The notes under the pieces: model-generated | Told to the model about the DNA's origin: nothing | Seen by the model: the letters and a program-made list of their open reading frames with translations, nothing else | The model's database searches: none | Program-made: the position numbers and the translations under genes | NCBI RefSeq assembly: GCF_902167145.1 | Contig: NW_023367201.1 | Coordinates: 62,001-126,000, forward strand | Length of the DNA stretch: 64,000 nucleotides | Source of the DNA: Zea mays | Lineage: Eukaryota; Streptophyta; Magnoliopsida; Poales; Poaceae | Direction: 5' to 3' | In this document: piece by piece, positions 25,100-39,400 of the stretch | Numbering within the stretch: the first letter of the stretch is position 1 | Layout: each line of letters opens with the position of its first letter

Positions 25100-28000
25100 T
25101 GAGCGTCTGGTCGATGATCAATGGCCACACAACCCCCATTTTTGTCGAAAATAGCCATGAATGACCATTTTCAATAATACCGAAGGCTAACACCTACGGA
25201 TTTTTGACCAAGAAATGTCTGCACCAGAAATCCAAGAATGTGATCTATGGCAAGGAAACATATGTGGGGTGAGGTGTATGAGCCTCTAGTCGATGATCAA
25301 TGGCCACACAACCCCCATTTTTGTCGAAAATAGCCATGAATGACCATTTTCAAAAATACCAAAGGCTAACACGTACGGATTTTTAACCAAGAAATGGTCT
25401 CCACCAGAAATCCAAGAATGTGATCTATGGCAAGGAAACATATGTGGGGTGAGGTGTACGAGCCTCTGGTTGATGATCAATGGCCACACAACCCCCATTT
25501 TGCCGAAAATAGCCATGAATGACCATTTTCAATAATACCGAAGGCTAACACGTACGAGTTTTTAACCAAGAAATAGTTTCCACCAGAAATCCAAGAATGT
25601 AATCTATGGCAAGGAAACATATGTGGGGTGAGGTTTATGAGCCTCTAGTCGATGATAAATGGCCACACAACCCCCATTTTTTATGAAAATAGCCATGAGC
25701 GACCTTGAAAATAGCCATGAGCGACCATTTTCAATAATACTAGAGGCTAACACCTACGGATTTTAGAACAAGAAATGGTCTCCACCAGAAATCCAAGAAT
25801 GTGATCTATGGCAAGGAAACATATGTGGGGTGAGGTGTAAGAGCGTCTGGTCGATGATCAATGGCCACACAACCCCCATTTTTGTCGAAAATAGCCATGA
25901 ACGACCATTTTCAATAATACCGAAGGCTAACACCTACGGATTTTTGACCAAGAAATGGTCTCCACCAGAAATCCAAGAATGTGATCTATGGCAAGGAAAC
26001 ATATGTGGGGTGAGGTGTATGAGCCTCTGGTCGACGATCAATGGCCACACAACCCTAATTTTTGTCGAAAATAGCCATGAACGACCATTTTCAATGACAC
26101 TGAAGGCTAACACCTACGGATTTTTGACCAAGAAATGGTCTCCACCATAAATCCAAGAATGTGATCTATGGCAAGGAAACATATGTGTAGTGAGGTGTAT
26201 GAGCCTCTGGTCGAAGATCAATGGCCACACAACCCCCATTTTTGTCGAAAATAGCCATGAATGACCATTTTCAAAAATACCAAAGGCTAACACGTACGGA
26301 TTTTTGACCAAGAAATGGTCTCCACCAGAAATCCAAGAATGTGATCTAGGGCAAGGAAACATATGTGGGGTGAGGTGTACGAGCCTCTGGTCGATAATGA
26401 ATGGTCACACAACCCCCATTTTGCCGAAAATAGCCATGAACGACCATTTTCAATAATACCGAAGGCTAACACGTACGAGTTTTTAACCAAGAAATGGTCT
26501 CCACCAAAAATCCAAGAATGTGATCTATGGCAAGGAAACATATGTGGGGCGAGGTTTATGAGCCTCTAGTTGATGATAAATGGCCACAAACCCCCATTTT
26601 TTATGAAAATAGCCATGAGCGACCTTGAAAATAGCCCTGAGTGACCATTTTCAATAATACTAGAGGCTAACACCTATGGATTTTAGACCAAGAAATGGTC
26701 TCCACCAGAAATCCAAGAATGTGATCTATGACAAGGAAACATATGTGGGGTGAGGTGTATGAGCGTCTGGTCGATGATCAATGGCCACACAACCCCCATT
26801 TTTGTCGAAAATAGCCATGAACGACCATTTTCAATAATACCGAAGGCTAACACCTACGGATTTTTGACCAAGAAATGGTCTCCACCAGAAATCCAAGAAT
26901 GTGATCTATGGCAAGGAAACATATGTGGGGTGAGGTGTATGAGCCTCTGGTCGATGATCAATGGCCACACAACCCCCATTTTTGTCGAAAATAGCCATGA
27001 ATGACCATTTTCAATAATACCGAAGGCTAACACCTACGGATTTTTGACCAAGAAATGTCTGCACCAGAAATCCAAGAATGTGATCTATGGCAAGGAAACA
27101 TATGTGGGGTGAGGTGTATGAGCCTCTAGTCGATGATCAATGGCCACACAACCCCCATTTTTGTCGAAAATAGCCATGAATGACCATTTTCAAAAATACC
27201 AAAGGCTAACACGTACGGATTTTTAACCAAGAAATGGTCTCCACCAGAAATCCAAGAATGTGATCTATGGCAAGGAAACATATGTGGGGTGAGGTGTACG
27301 AGCCTCTGGTTGATGATCAATGGCCACACAACCCCCATTTTGCCGAAAATAGCCATGAATGACCATTTTCAATAATACCGAAGGCTAACACGTACGAGTT
27401 TTTAACCAAGAAATGGTTTCCACCAGAAATCCAAGAATGTAATCTATGGCAAGGAAACATATGTGGGGTGAGGTTTATGAGCCTCTAGTCGATGATAAAT
27501 GGCCACACAACCCCCATTTTTTATGAAAATAGCCATGAGCGACCTTGAAAATAGCCATGAGCGACCATTTTCAATAATACTAGAGGCTAACACCTACGGA
27601 TTTTAGAACAAGAAATGGTCTCCACCAGAAATCCAAGAATGTGATCTATGGCAAGGAAACATATGTGGGGTGAGGTGTAAGAGCGTCTGGTCGATGATCA
27701 ATGGCCACACAACCCCCATTTTTGTCGAAAATAGCCATGAACGACCATTTTCAATAATACCGAAGGCTAACACCTACGGATTTTTGACCAAGAAATGGTC
27801 TCCACCAGAAATCCAAGAATGTGATCTATGGCAAGGAAACATATGTGGGGTGAGGTGTATGAGCCTCTGGTCGACGATCAATGGCCACACAACCCTAATT
27901 TTTGTCGAAAATAGCCATGAACGACCATTTTCAATGACACTGAAGGCTAACACCTACGGATTTTTGACCAAGAAATGGTCTCCACCATAAATCCAAGAAT

Positions 28001-28841
28001 GTGATCTATGGCAAGGAAACATATGTGTAGTGAGGTGTATGAGCCTCTGGTCGAAGATCAATGGCCACACAACCCCCATTTTTGTCGAAAATAGCCATGA
28101 ATGACCATTTTCAAAAATACCAAAGGCTAACACGTACGGATTTTTGACCAAGAAATGGTCTCCACCAGAAATCCAAGAATGTGATCTAGGGCAAGGAAAC
28201 ATATGTGGGGTGAGGTGTACGAGCCTCTGGTCGATAATGAATGGTCACACAACCCCCATTTTGCCGAAAATAGCCATGAACGACCATTTTCAATAATACC
28301 GAAGGCTAACACGTACGAGTTTTTAACCAAGAAATGGTCTCCACCAAAAATCCAAGAATGTGATCTATGGCAAGGAAACATATGTGGGGCGAGGTTTATG
28401 AGCCTCTAGTTGATGATAAATGGCCACAAACCCCCATTTTTTATGAAAATAGCCATGAGCGACCTTGAAAATAGCCCTGAGTGACCATTTTCAATAATAC
28501 TAGAGGCTAACACCTATGGATTTTAGACCAAGAAATGGTCTCCACCAGAAATCCAAGAATGTGATCTATGACAAGGAAACATATGTGGGGTGAGGTGTAT
28601 GAGCGTCTGGTCGATGATCAATAGCCACACAACCCCCATTTTTGTCGAAAATAGCCATGAACGACCATTTTCAATAATACCGAAGGCTAACACCTACGGA
28701 TTTTTGACCAAGAAATGGTCTCCACCAGAAATCCAAGAATGTGATCTATGGCAAGGAAACATATGTGGGGTGAGGTGTATGAGCCTCTGGTCGATGATCA
28801 ATGGCCACACAACCCCCATTTTTGTCGAAAATAGCCATGAA
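25100..28841 (+). repeat. near-identical tandem duplication, period 1840 bp
   Basis: A ~10-monomer unit is repeated at an exact offset of 1840 bp. Rare private variants are shared: AAATGTCTGCACC (25214 and 27054), GTGTAAGAGCG (25836 and 27676), GATCTAGGGC (26343 and 28183), and AGCCCTGAGTGACC (26633 and 28473). By eye I find only about two substitutions between copies (AATAGTTTCC at 25572 against AATGGTTTCC at 27412, and ATGGCC at 26781 against ATAGCC at 28621). The copies diverge at about 27002/28842. Confidence 0.85.
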
Positions 28842-28899
28842 CGACCATTTTCAATAATACCGAAGGCTAACACCTACGGATTTTTGACCAAGAAATGGT

Positions 28900-31800
28900 C
28901 TCCACCAGAAATCCAAGAATGTGATCTATGGCAAGGAAACATATGTGGGGTGAGGTGTATGAGCGTCTGGTCGATGATCAATGGCCACACAACCCCCATT
29001 TTTGTCGAAAATAGCCATGAATGACCATTTACAATAATACCGAAGGCTAACACCTACGAATTTTTGACCAAGAAATGGTCTCCACCAGAAATCCAAGAAT
29101 GTGGTCTATGGAAAGGAAACATATGTGGGGTGAGGTGTACGAGCCTTTGGTCGATGATCAATGGCCACAGAACCCCCATTTTGCCGAAAATAGCCATGAA
29201 CGACCATTTTCAATAATACCGAAGGCTAACACGTACGAGTTTTTGACCAAGAAATGGTCTCCACCAAAAATCCAAGAATGTGATCTATGGCAAGGAAACA
29301 TATGTGGGGTGAGGTGTACGAGCCTCTGGTTGATGATCAATGGCCACACAACCCCCATTTTGCAGAAAATAGCCATGAATGACCATTTTCAATAATACCG
29401 AAGGCTAACACGTACGAGTTTTTAACCAAGAAATGGTTTCCACCAGAAATCCAAGAATGTAATATATGGCAAGGAAACATATGTGGGGTGAGGTTTATGA
29501 GCCTCTAGTCGATGATAAATGGCCACACAACCCCAATTTTTTATGAAAATAGCCATGAGCGACCTTGAAAATAGCCATGAGCGACCATTTTCAATAATAC
29601 TAGAGGATAACACCTACGGATTTTAGACCAAGAAATGGTCTCCACCAGAAATCCAAGAATGTGATCTATGGCAAGGAAACATATGTGGGGTGAGGTGTAT
29701 GAGCGTCTGGTCGATGATCAATGGCCACACAACCCCCATTTTTGTCGAAAATAGCCATGAACGACCATTTTCAATAATACCGAAGGCTAACACCTACGGA
29801 TTTTTGACCAAGAAATGGTCTCCACCAGAAATCCAAGAATGTGATCTATGGCAAGGAAACATATGTGGGGTGAGGTGTATGAGCCTCTGGTCGACGATCA
29901 ATGGCCACACAACCCTAATTTTTGTCGAAAATAGCCATGAACGACCATTTTCAATGACACTGAAGGCTAACACCTACGGATTTTTGACCAAGAAATGGTC
30001 TCCACCATAAATCCAAGAATGTGATCTATGGCAAGGAAACATATGTGTAGTGAGGTGTATGAGCCTCTGGTCGAAGATCAATGGCCACACAACCCCCATT
30101 TTTGTCGAAAATAGCCATGAATGACCATTTTCAAAAATACCAAAGGCTAACACGTACGGATTTTTGACAAAGAAATGGTCTCCACCAGAAATCCAAGAAT
30201 GTGATCTATGGCAAGGAAACATATGTGGGGTGAGGTGTACGAGCCTCTGGTCGATAATGAATGGCCACACAACCCCCATTTTGCCGAAAATAGCCATGAA
30301 CGACCATTTTCAATAATACCGAAGGCTAACACGTACGAGTTTTTAACCAAGAAATGGTCTCCACCAGAAATCCAAGAATGTGATCTATGGCAAGGAAACA
30401 TATGTGGGGCGAGGTTTATGAGCCTCTAGTCGATGATAAATGGCCACACAACCCCCATTTTTTATGAAAATAGCCATGAGCGACCTTGAAATTAGCCATG
30501 AGCGACCATTTTCAATAATACTAGAGGCTAACACCTATGGATTTTAGACCAAGATATGGTCTCCACCAGAAATCCAAGAATGTGATCTATGGCAAGGAAA
30601 CATATGTGGGGTGAGGTGTATGAGCGTCTGGTCGATGATCAATGGCCACACAACCCCCATTTTTGTCGAAAATAGCCATGAACGACCATTTTCAATAATA
30701 CCGAAGGCTAACACCTACGGATTTTTGACCAAGAAATGGTCTCCACCAGAAATCCAAGAATGTGATCTATGGCAAGGAAACATATGTGGGGTGAGGTGTA
30801 TGAGCCTCTGGTCGATGATCAATGGCCACACAACCCCCATTTTTGTCGAAAATAGCCATGAACGACCATTTTCAATAATACCGAAGGCTAACACCTACGG
30901 ATTTTTGACCAAGAAATGGTCTCCACCAGAAATCCAAGAATGTGATCTATGGCAAGGAAACATATGTGGGGTGAGGTGTATGAGCGTCTGGTCGATGATC
31001 AATGGCCACACAACCCCCATTTTTGTCGAAAATAGCCATGAATGACCATTTACAATAATACCGAAGGCTAACACCTACGGATTTTTGACCAAGAAATGGT
31101 CTCCACCAGAAATCCAAGAATGTGATCTATGGCAAGGAAACATATGTGGGGTGAGGTGTATGAGCGTCTGGTCGATGATTAATGGCCACACAACCCCCAT
31201 TTTTGTCGAAAATAGCCATGAATGACCATTTACAATAATACCGAAGGCTAACACCTACGGATTTTTGACCAAGAAATGGTCTCCACTAGAAATCCAAGAA
31301 TGTGATCTATGGAAAGGAAACATATGTGGGGTGAGGTGTACGAGCCTTTGGTCGATGATCAATGGCCACAGAACCCCCATTTTGCCGAAAATGGCCATGA
31401 ACGACCATTTTCAATAATACCGAAGGCTAACACGTACGAGTTTTTGACCAAGAAATGGTCTCCACCAAAAATCCAAGAATGTGATCTATGGCAAGGAAAC
31501 ATATGTGGGGTGAGGTGTACGAGCCTGTGGTTGATGATCAATGGCCACACAACCCCCATTTTGCCGAAAATAGCCATGAATGACCATTTTCAATAATACC
31601 GAAGGCTAACACGTACGAGTTTTTAACCAAGAAATGGTTTCCACCAGAAATCCAAGAATGTAATCTATGGCAAGGAAACATATGTGGGGTGAGGTTTATG
31701 AGCCTCTAGTCGATGATAAATGGCCACACAACCCCAATTTTTTATGAAAATAGCCATGAGCGACCTTGAAAATAGCCATGAGCGACCATTTTCAATAATA

Positions 31801-33700
31801 CTAGAGGATAACACCTACGGATTTTAGACCAAGAAATGGTCTCCACCAGAAATCCAAGAATGTGATCTATGGCAAGGAAACATATGTGGGGTGAGGTGTA
31901 TGAGCGTCTGGTCGATGATCAATGGCCACACAACCCCCATTTTTGTCGAAAATAGCCATGAACGACCATTTTCAATAATACCGAAGGCTAACACCTACGG
32001 ATTTTTGACCAAGAAATGGTCTCCACCAGAAATCCAAGAATGTGATCTATGGCAAGGAAACATATGTGGGGTGAGGTGTATGAGCCTCTGGTCGACGATC
32101 AATGGCCACACAACCCTAATTTTTGTCGAAAATAGCCATGAACGACCATTTTCAATGACACTGAAGGCTAACACCTACGGATTTTTGACCAAGAAATGGT
32201 CTCCACCATAAATCCAAGAATGTGATCTATGGCAAGGAAACATATGTGTAGTGAGGTGTATGAGCCTCTGGTCGAAGATCAATGGCCACACAACCCCCAT
32301 TTTTGTCGAAAATAGCCATGAATGACCATTTTCAAAAATACCAAAGGCCAACACGTACGGATTTTTGACCAAGAAATGGTCTCCACCAGAAATCCAAGAA
32401 TGTGATCTATGGCAAGGAAACATATGTGGGGTGAGGTGTACGAGCCTCTGGTCGATAATGACTGGCCACACAACCCCCATTTTGCCGAAAATAGCCATGA
32501 ACGACCATTTTCAATAATACCGAAGGCTAACACGTACGAGTTTTTAACCAAGAAATGGTCTCCACCAGAAATCCAAGAATGTGATCTATGGCAAGGAAAC
32601 ATATGTGGGGCGAGGTTTATGAGCCTCTAGTCGATGATAAATGGCCACACAACCCCCATTTTTTATGAAAATAGCCATGAGCGACCTTGAAATTAGCCAT
32701 GAGCGACCATTTTCAATAATACTAGAGGCTAACACCTATGGATTTTAGACCAAGATATGGTCTCCACCAGAAATCCAAGAATGTGATCTATGGCAAGGAA
32801 ACATATGTGGGGTGAGGTGTATGAGCGTCTGGTCGATGATCAATGGCCACACAACCCCCATTTTTGTCGAAAATAGCCATGAACGACCATTTTCAATAAT
32901 ACCGAAGGCTAACACCTACGGATTTTTGACCAAGAAATGGTCTCCACCAGAAATCCAAGAATGTGATCTATGGCAAGGAAACATATGTGGGGTGAGGTGT
33001 ATGAGCCTCTGGTCGATGATCAATGGCCACACAACCCCCATTTTTGTCGAAAATAGCCATGAACGACCATTTTCAATAATACCGAAGGCTAACACCTACG
33101 GATTTTTGACCAAGAAATGGTCTCCACCAGAAATCCAAGAATGTGATCTATGGCAAGGAAACATATGTGGGGTTAGGTGTATGAGCGTCTGGTCGATGAT
33201 CAATGGCCACACAACCCCCATTTTTGTCGAAAATAGCCATGAATGACCATTTACAATAATACCGAAGGCTAACACCTACGGATTTTTGACCAAGAAATGG
33301 TCTCCACCAGAAATCCAAGAATGTGATCTATGGCAAGGAAACATATGTGGGGTGAGGTGTATGAGCGTCTGGTCGATGATCAATGGCCACACAACCCCCA
33401 TTTTTGTCGAAAATAGCCATGAATGGCCATTTACAATAATACCGAAGGCTAACACCTACGGATTTTTGACCAAGAAATGGTCTCCACCAGAAATCCAAAA
33501 ATGTGATCTATGGAAAGGAAACATATGTGGGGTGAGGTGTACGAGCCTCTGGTCGATGATCAATGGCCACAGAACCCACATTTTGCCGAAAATAGCCATG
33601 AACGACCATTTTCAATAATACTGAAGGCTAACACGTACAAGTTTTTGACCAAGAAATGGTCTCCACCAAAAATCCAAGAATGTGATCTATGGCAAGGAAA
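28900..33700 (+). repeat. tandem block duplication, period 2201 bp
   Basis: A ~12-monomer unit is repeated at an offset of 2201 bp. Shared rare variants include GGAAAGGAAAC (29110, 31311 and again 33512), AGAGGATAACACC (29603 and 31804), CCCCAATTTTTTATG (29531 and 31732), and CTTGAAATTAGCC (30485 and 32686). The third GGAAAGG landmark shows that the repeat begins a third copy before decaying near 33.7 kb. Confidence 0.82.
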
Positions 33701-34699
33701 CATATGTGGGGTGAGGTGTATGAGCGCCTGGTCAATGATCAATGGCCACACAACCCCCATTTTTGTCGAAAATAGCCATGAATGACCATTTACAATAATA
33801 CCGAAGGCTAACACCTACGGATTTTTGACCAAGAAATGGTCTCCACCAGAAATCCAAGAATGTGATATATGGCAAGGAAACATATGTGGGGTGAGGTGTA
33901 TGAGCCTCTTGTCGACGATCAATGGCCACACAACCCTAATTTTTGTCGAAAATAGCCATGAACGACCATTTTCAATGACACTGAAGGCTAACACCTACGG
34001 ATTTTTGACCAAGAAATGGTCTCCACCATAAATCCAAGAATGTGATCTATGGCAAGGAAACATATGTGGGGTGAGGTGTATGAGCCTCTGGTCGATGATC
34101 AATGGCCACACAACCCCCATTTTTGTCGAAAATAGCCATGAATGACCATTTACAATAATACCGAAGGCTAACACCTACGGATTTTTGACCAAGAAATGGT
34201 CTCCACCAGAAATCCAAGAATGTGATCTATGGCAAGGAAACATATGTGGGGTGAGGTGTATGAGCCTCTGGTCGATGATCAATGGCCACACAACCCCCAT
34301 TTTTGTCGAAAATAGCCATGAACGACCATTTTCAATAATATCGAAGGCTAACACCTACGGATTTTTGACCAAGAAATGGTCTCCACCAGAAATCCAAGAA
34401 TGTGATCTACGACAAGGAAACATATGTGGGGTGAGGTGTATGAGCCTCTGGTCGACGATCAATGGCCACGCAACCCCCATTTTGCCGAAAATAGCCATGA
34501 ATGACCATTTTCAATAATACCGAAGGCTAACACGTACGAGTTTTTAACCAAGAAATGGTTTCCACAAGAAATCCAAGAATGTAATCTATGGCAAGGAAAC
34601 ATATGTGGGGTGAGGTTTATGAGCCTCTAGTCGATGATAAATGGCCACACAACCCCCATTTTTTATGAAAATAGCCATGAGCGACCTTGAAAATAGCCA

Positions 34700-37600
34700 T
34701 GAGCGACCATTTTCAATAATACTAGAGGCTAACACCTACGGATTTTAGACCAAGAAATGGTCTCCACCAGAAATCCAAGAATGTGATCTACGACAAGGAA
34801 ACATATGTGGGGTGAGGTGTATGAGCGTCTGGTCGATGATCAATGGCCACACAACCCCCATTTTTGTCGAAAATAGCCATGAACGACCATTTTCAATAAT
34901 ACCGAAGGCTAACACCTACGGATTTTTGACCAAGAAATGGTCTCCACCAGAAATCCAAGAATGTGATCTATGGCAAGGAAACATATGTGGGGTGAGGTGT
35001 ATGAGCGTCTGGTCGATGATCAATGGCCACACAACCCCCATTTTTGTCGAAAATAGCCATGAACGACCATTTTCAATAATACCGAAGGCTAACACCTACG
35101 GATTTTTGACCATGAAATGGTCTCCACCAGAAATCCAAAAATGTGATCTATGGCAAGGAAACATATGTGGGGTGAGGTGTATGAGCCTCTGGTCGACGAT
35201 CAATGGCCACACAACCCTAATTTTTGTCGAAAATAGCCATGAACGACCATTTTCAATGACACTGAAGGCTAACACCTACGGATTTTTGACCAAGAAATGG
35301 TCTCCACCATAAATCCAAGAATGTGATCTATGGCAAGGAAACATATGTGTAGTGAGGTGTATGAGCCTCTGGTCGAAGATCAATGGCCACACAACCACCA
35401 TTTTTGTCGAAAATAGCCATGAATGACCATTTTCAAAAATACCAAAGGCTAACACGTACGGATTTTTGACCAAGAAATGGTCTCCACCAGAAATCCAAGA
35501 ATGTGATCTATGGCAAGGAAACATATGTGGGGTGAGGTGTACGAGCCTCTGGTCGATGATCAATGGCCACACAACCCCCATTTTTGTCGAAAATAGCCAT
35601 GAACGACCATTTTCAATAATATCGAAGGCTAACACCTACGGATTTTTGACCAAGAAATGGTCTCCACCAGAAATCCAAGAATGTGATCTACGACAAGGAA
35701 ACATATGTGGGGTGAGGTGTATGAGCCTTTGGTCGACGATCAATGGCCACACAACCCCCATTTTGCCGAAAATAGCCATGAATGACCATTTTCAATAATA
35801 CCGAAGGCTAACACGTACGAGTTTTTAACCATGAAATGGTTTCCACCAGAAATCCAAGAATGTAATCTATGGCAAGGAAACATATGTGGGGTGAGGTTTA
35901 TGAGCCTCTAGTCGATGATAAATGGCCACACAACCCCCATTTTTTATGAAAATAGCCATGAGCGACCTTGAAAATAGCCATGAGCGACCATTTTCAATAA
36001 TACTAGAGGCTAACACCTACGGATTTTAGACCAAGAAATGGTCTCCACCAGAAATCCAAGAATGTGATCTACGACAAGGAAACATATGTGGGGTGAGGTG
36101 TATGAGCGTCTGGTCGATGATCAATGGCCACACAACCCCCATTTTTGTCGAAAATAGCCATGAACGACCATTTTCAATAATACCGAAGGCTAACACCTAC
36201 GGATTTTAGACCAAGAAATGGTCTCCACCAGAAATCCAAGAATGTGATCTATGGCAAGGAAACATATGTGGGGTGAGGTGTATGAGCGTCTGGTCGATGA
36301 TCAATGGCCACACAACCCCCATTTTTGTCGAAAATAGCCATGAACGACCATTTTCAATAATACCGAAGGCTAACACCTACGGATTTTTGACCAAGAAATG
36401 GTCTCCACCAGAAATCCAAGAATGTGATCTATGGCAAGGAAACATATGTGGGGTGAGGTGTATGAGCCTCTGGTCGACGATCAATGGCCACACAACCCTA
36501 ATTTTTGTCGAAAATAGCCATGAACGACCATTTTCAATGACACTGAAGGCTAACACCTACGGATTTTTGACCAAGAAATGGTCTCCACCATAAATCTAAG
36601 AATGTGATCTATGGCAAGGAAACATATGTGTAGTGAGGTGTATGAGCCTCTGGTCGAAGATCAATGGCCACACAACCCCCATTTTTGTCGAAAATAGCCA
36701 TGAATGACCATTTTCAAAAATACCAAAGGCTAACACGTACGGATTTTTGACCAAGAAATGGTCTCCACCAGAAATCCAAGAATGTGATCTATGGCAAGGA
36801 AACATATGTGGGGTGAGGTGTACGAGCCTCTGGTCGATGATTAATGGCCACACAACTCCCATTTTGCCGAAAATAGCCATGAACGACCATTTTCAATAAT
36901 ACCGAAGGCTAACATGTACGAGTTTTTAACCAAGAAATGGTCTCCACCAGAAATCAAGAATGTGATCTATGGCAAGGAAACATATGTGGGGTGAGGTTTA
37001 TGAGCCTCTAGTCGATGATAAATGGCCACACAACCCCCATTTTTTATGAAAATAGCCATGAGCGACCTTGAAAATAGCCATGAGCGACCATTTTCAATAA
37101 TACTAGAGGCTAACACCTACGGATTTTAGACCAAGAAATGGTCTCCACCAGAAATCCAAGAATGTGATCTACGACAAGGAAACATATGTGGGGTGAGGTG
37201 TATGAGCGTCTGGTCGATGATCAATGGCCACACAACCCCCATTTTTGTCGAAAATAGCCATGAACGACCATTTTCAATAATACCGAAGGCTAACACCTAC
37301 GGATTTTTGACCAAGAAATGGTCTCCACCAGAAATCCAAGAATGTGATCTATGGCAAGGAAACATATGTGGGGTGAGGTGTATGAGCGTCTGGTCGATGA
37401 TCAATGGCCACACAACCCCCATTTTTGTCGAAAATAGCCATGAACGACCATTTTCAATAATACCGAAGGCTAACACCTACGGATTTTTGACCATGAAATG
37501 GTCTCCACCAGAAATCCAAAAATGTGATCTATGGCAAGGAAACATATGTGGGGTGAGGTGTATGAGCCTCTGGTCGACGATCAATGGCCACACAACCCTA

Positions 37601-39400
37601 ATTTTTGTCGAAAATAGCCATGAACGACCATTTTCAATGACACTGAAGGCTAACACCTACGGATTTTTGACCAAGAAATGGTCTCCACCATAAATCCAAG
37701 AATGTGATCTATGGCAAGGAAACATATGTGTAGTGAGGTGTATGAGCCTCTGGTCGAAGATCAATGGCCACACAACCACCATTTTTGTCGAAAATAGCCA
37801 TGAATGACCATTTTCAAAAATACCAAAGGCTAACACGTACGGATTTTTGACCAAGAAATGGTCTCCACCAGAAATCCAAGAATGTGATCTATGGCAAGGA
37901 AACATGTGGGGTGAGGTGTACGAGCCTCTGGTCGATGATCAATGGCCACACAACCCCCATTTTTGTCGAAAATAGCCATGAACGACCATTTTCAATAATA
38001 TCGAAGGCTAACACCTACGGATTTTTGACCAAGAAATGGTCTCCACCAGAAATCCAAGAATGTGATCTACGACAAGGAAACATATGTGGGGTGAGGTGTA
38101 TGAGCCTTTGGTCGACGATCAATGGCCACACAACCCCCATTTTGCCGAAAATAGCCATGAATGACCATTTTCAATAATGCCGAAGGCTAACACGTACGAG
38201 TTTTTAACCATGAAATGGTTTCCACCAGAAATCCAAGAATGTAATCTATGGCAAGGAAACATATGTGGGGTGAGGTTTATGAGCCTCTAGTCGATGATAA
38301 ATGGCCACACAACCCCCATTTTTTATGAAAATAGCCATGAGCGACCTTGAAAATAGCCATGAGCAACCATTTTCAATAATACTAGAGGCTAACACCTACG
38401 GATTTTAGACCAAGAAATGGTCTCCACCAGAAATCCAAGAATGTGATCTACGACAAGGAAACATATGTGGGGTGAGGTGTATGAGCGTCTGGTCGATGAT
38501 CAATGGCCACACAACCCCCATTTTTGTCGAAAATAGCCATGAACGACCATTTTCAATAATAACGAAGGCTAACACCTACGGATTTTAGACCAAGAAATGG
38601 TCTCCACCAGAAATCCAAGAATGTGATCTATGGCAAGGAAACATATGTGGGGTGAGGTGTATGAGCGTCTGGTCGATGATCAATGGCCACACAACCCCCA
38701 TTTTTGTCGAAAATAGCCATGAACGACCATTTTCAATAATACCGAAGGCTAACACCTACGGATTTTTGACCAAGAAATGGTCTCCACCAGAAATCCAAGA
38801 ATGTGATCTATGGCAAGGAAACATATGTGGGGTGAGGTGTATGAGCCTCTGGTCGACGATCAATGGCCACACAACCCTAATTTTTGTCGAAAATAGCCAT
38901 GAACGACCATTTTCAATGACACTGAAGGCTAACACCTACGGATTTTTGACCAAGAAATGGTCTCCACCATAAATCCAAGAATGTGATCTATGGCAAGGAA
39001 ACATATGTGTAGTGAGGTGTATGAGCCTCTGGTCGAAGATCAATGGCCACACAACCCCCATTTTTGTCGAAAATAGCCATGAATGACCATTTTCAAAAAT
39101 ACCAAAGGCTAACACGTACGGATTTTTGACCAAGAAATGGTCTCCACCAGAAATCCAAGAATGTGATCTATGGCAAGGAAACATATGTGGGGTGAGGTGT
39201 ACGAGCCTCTGGTCGATGATTAATGGCCACACAACCCCCATTTTGCCGAAAATAGCCATGAACGACCATTTTCAATAATACCGAAGGCTAACACGTACGA
39301 GTTTTTAACCAAGAAATGGTCTCCACCAGAAATCCAAGAATGTGATCTATGGCAAGGAAACATATGTGGGGTGAGGTTTATGAGCCTCTAGTCGATGATA
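34700..39400 (+). repeat. tandem block duplication, period about 2380 bp
   Basis: A ~13-monomer unit is repeated at an offset of 2381 bp, falling to 2379 bp after a 2-bp loss in AAACATGTGGGG at 37902. Shared private variants are GACCATGAAATGG (35108 and 37489), CAAAAATGTGATC (35146 and 37527), CACAACCACCATTTTTG (35392 and 37773), and TAACCATGAAATGG (35826 and 38205). Confidence 0.82.
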
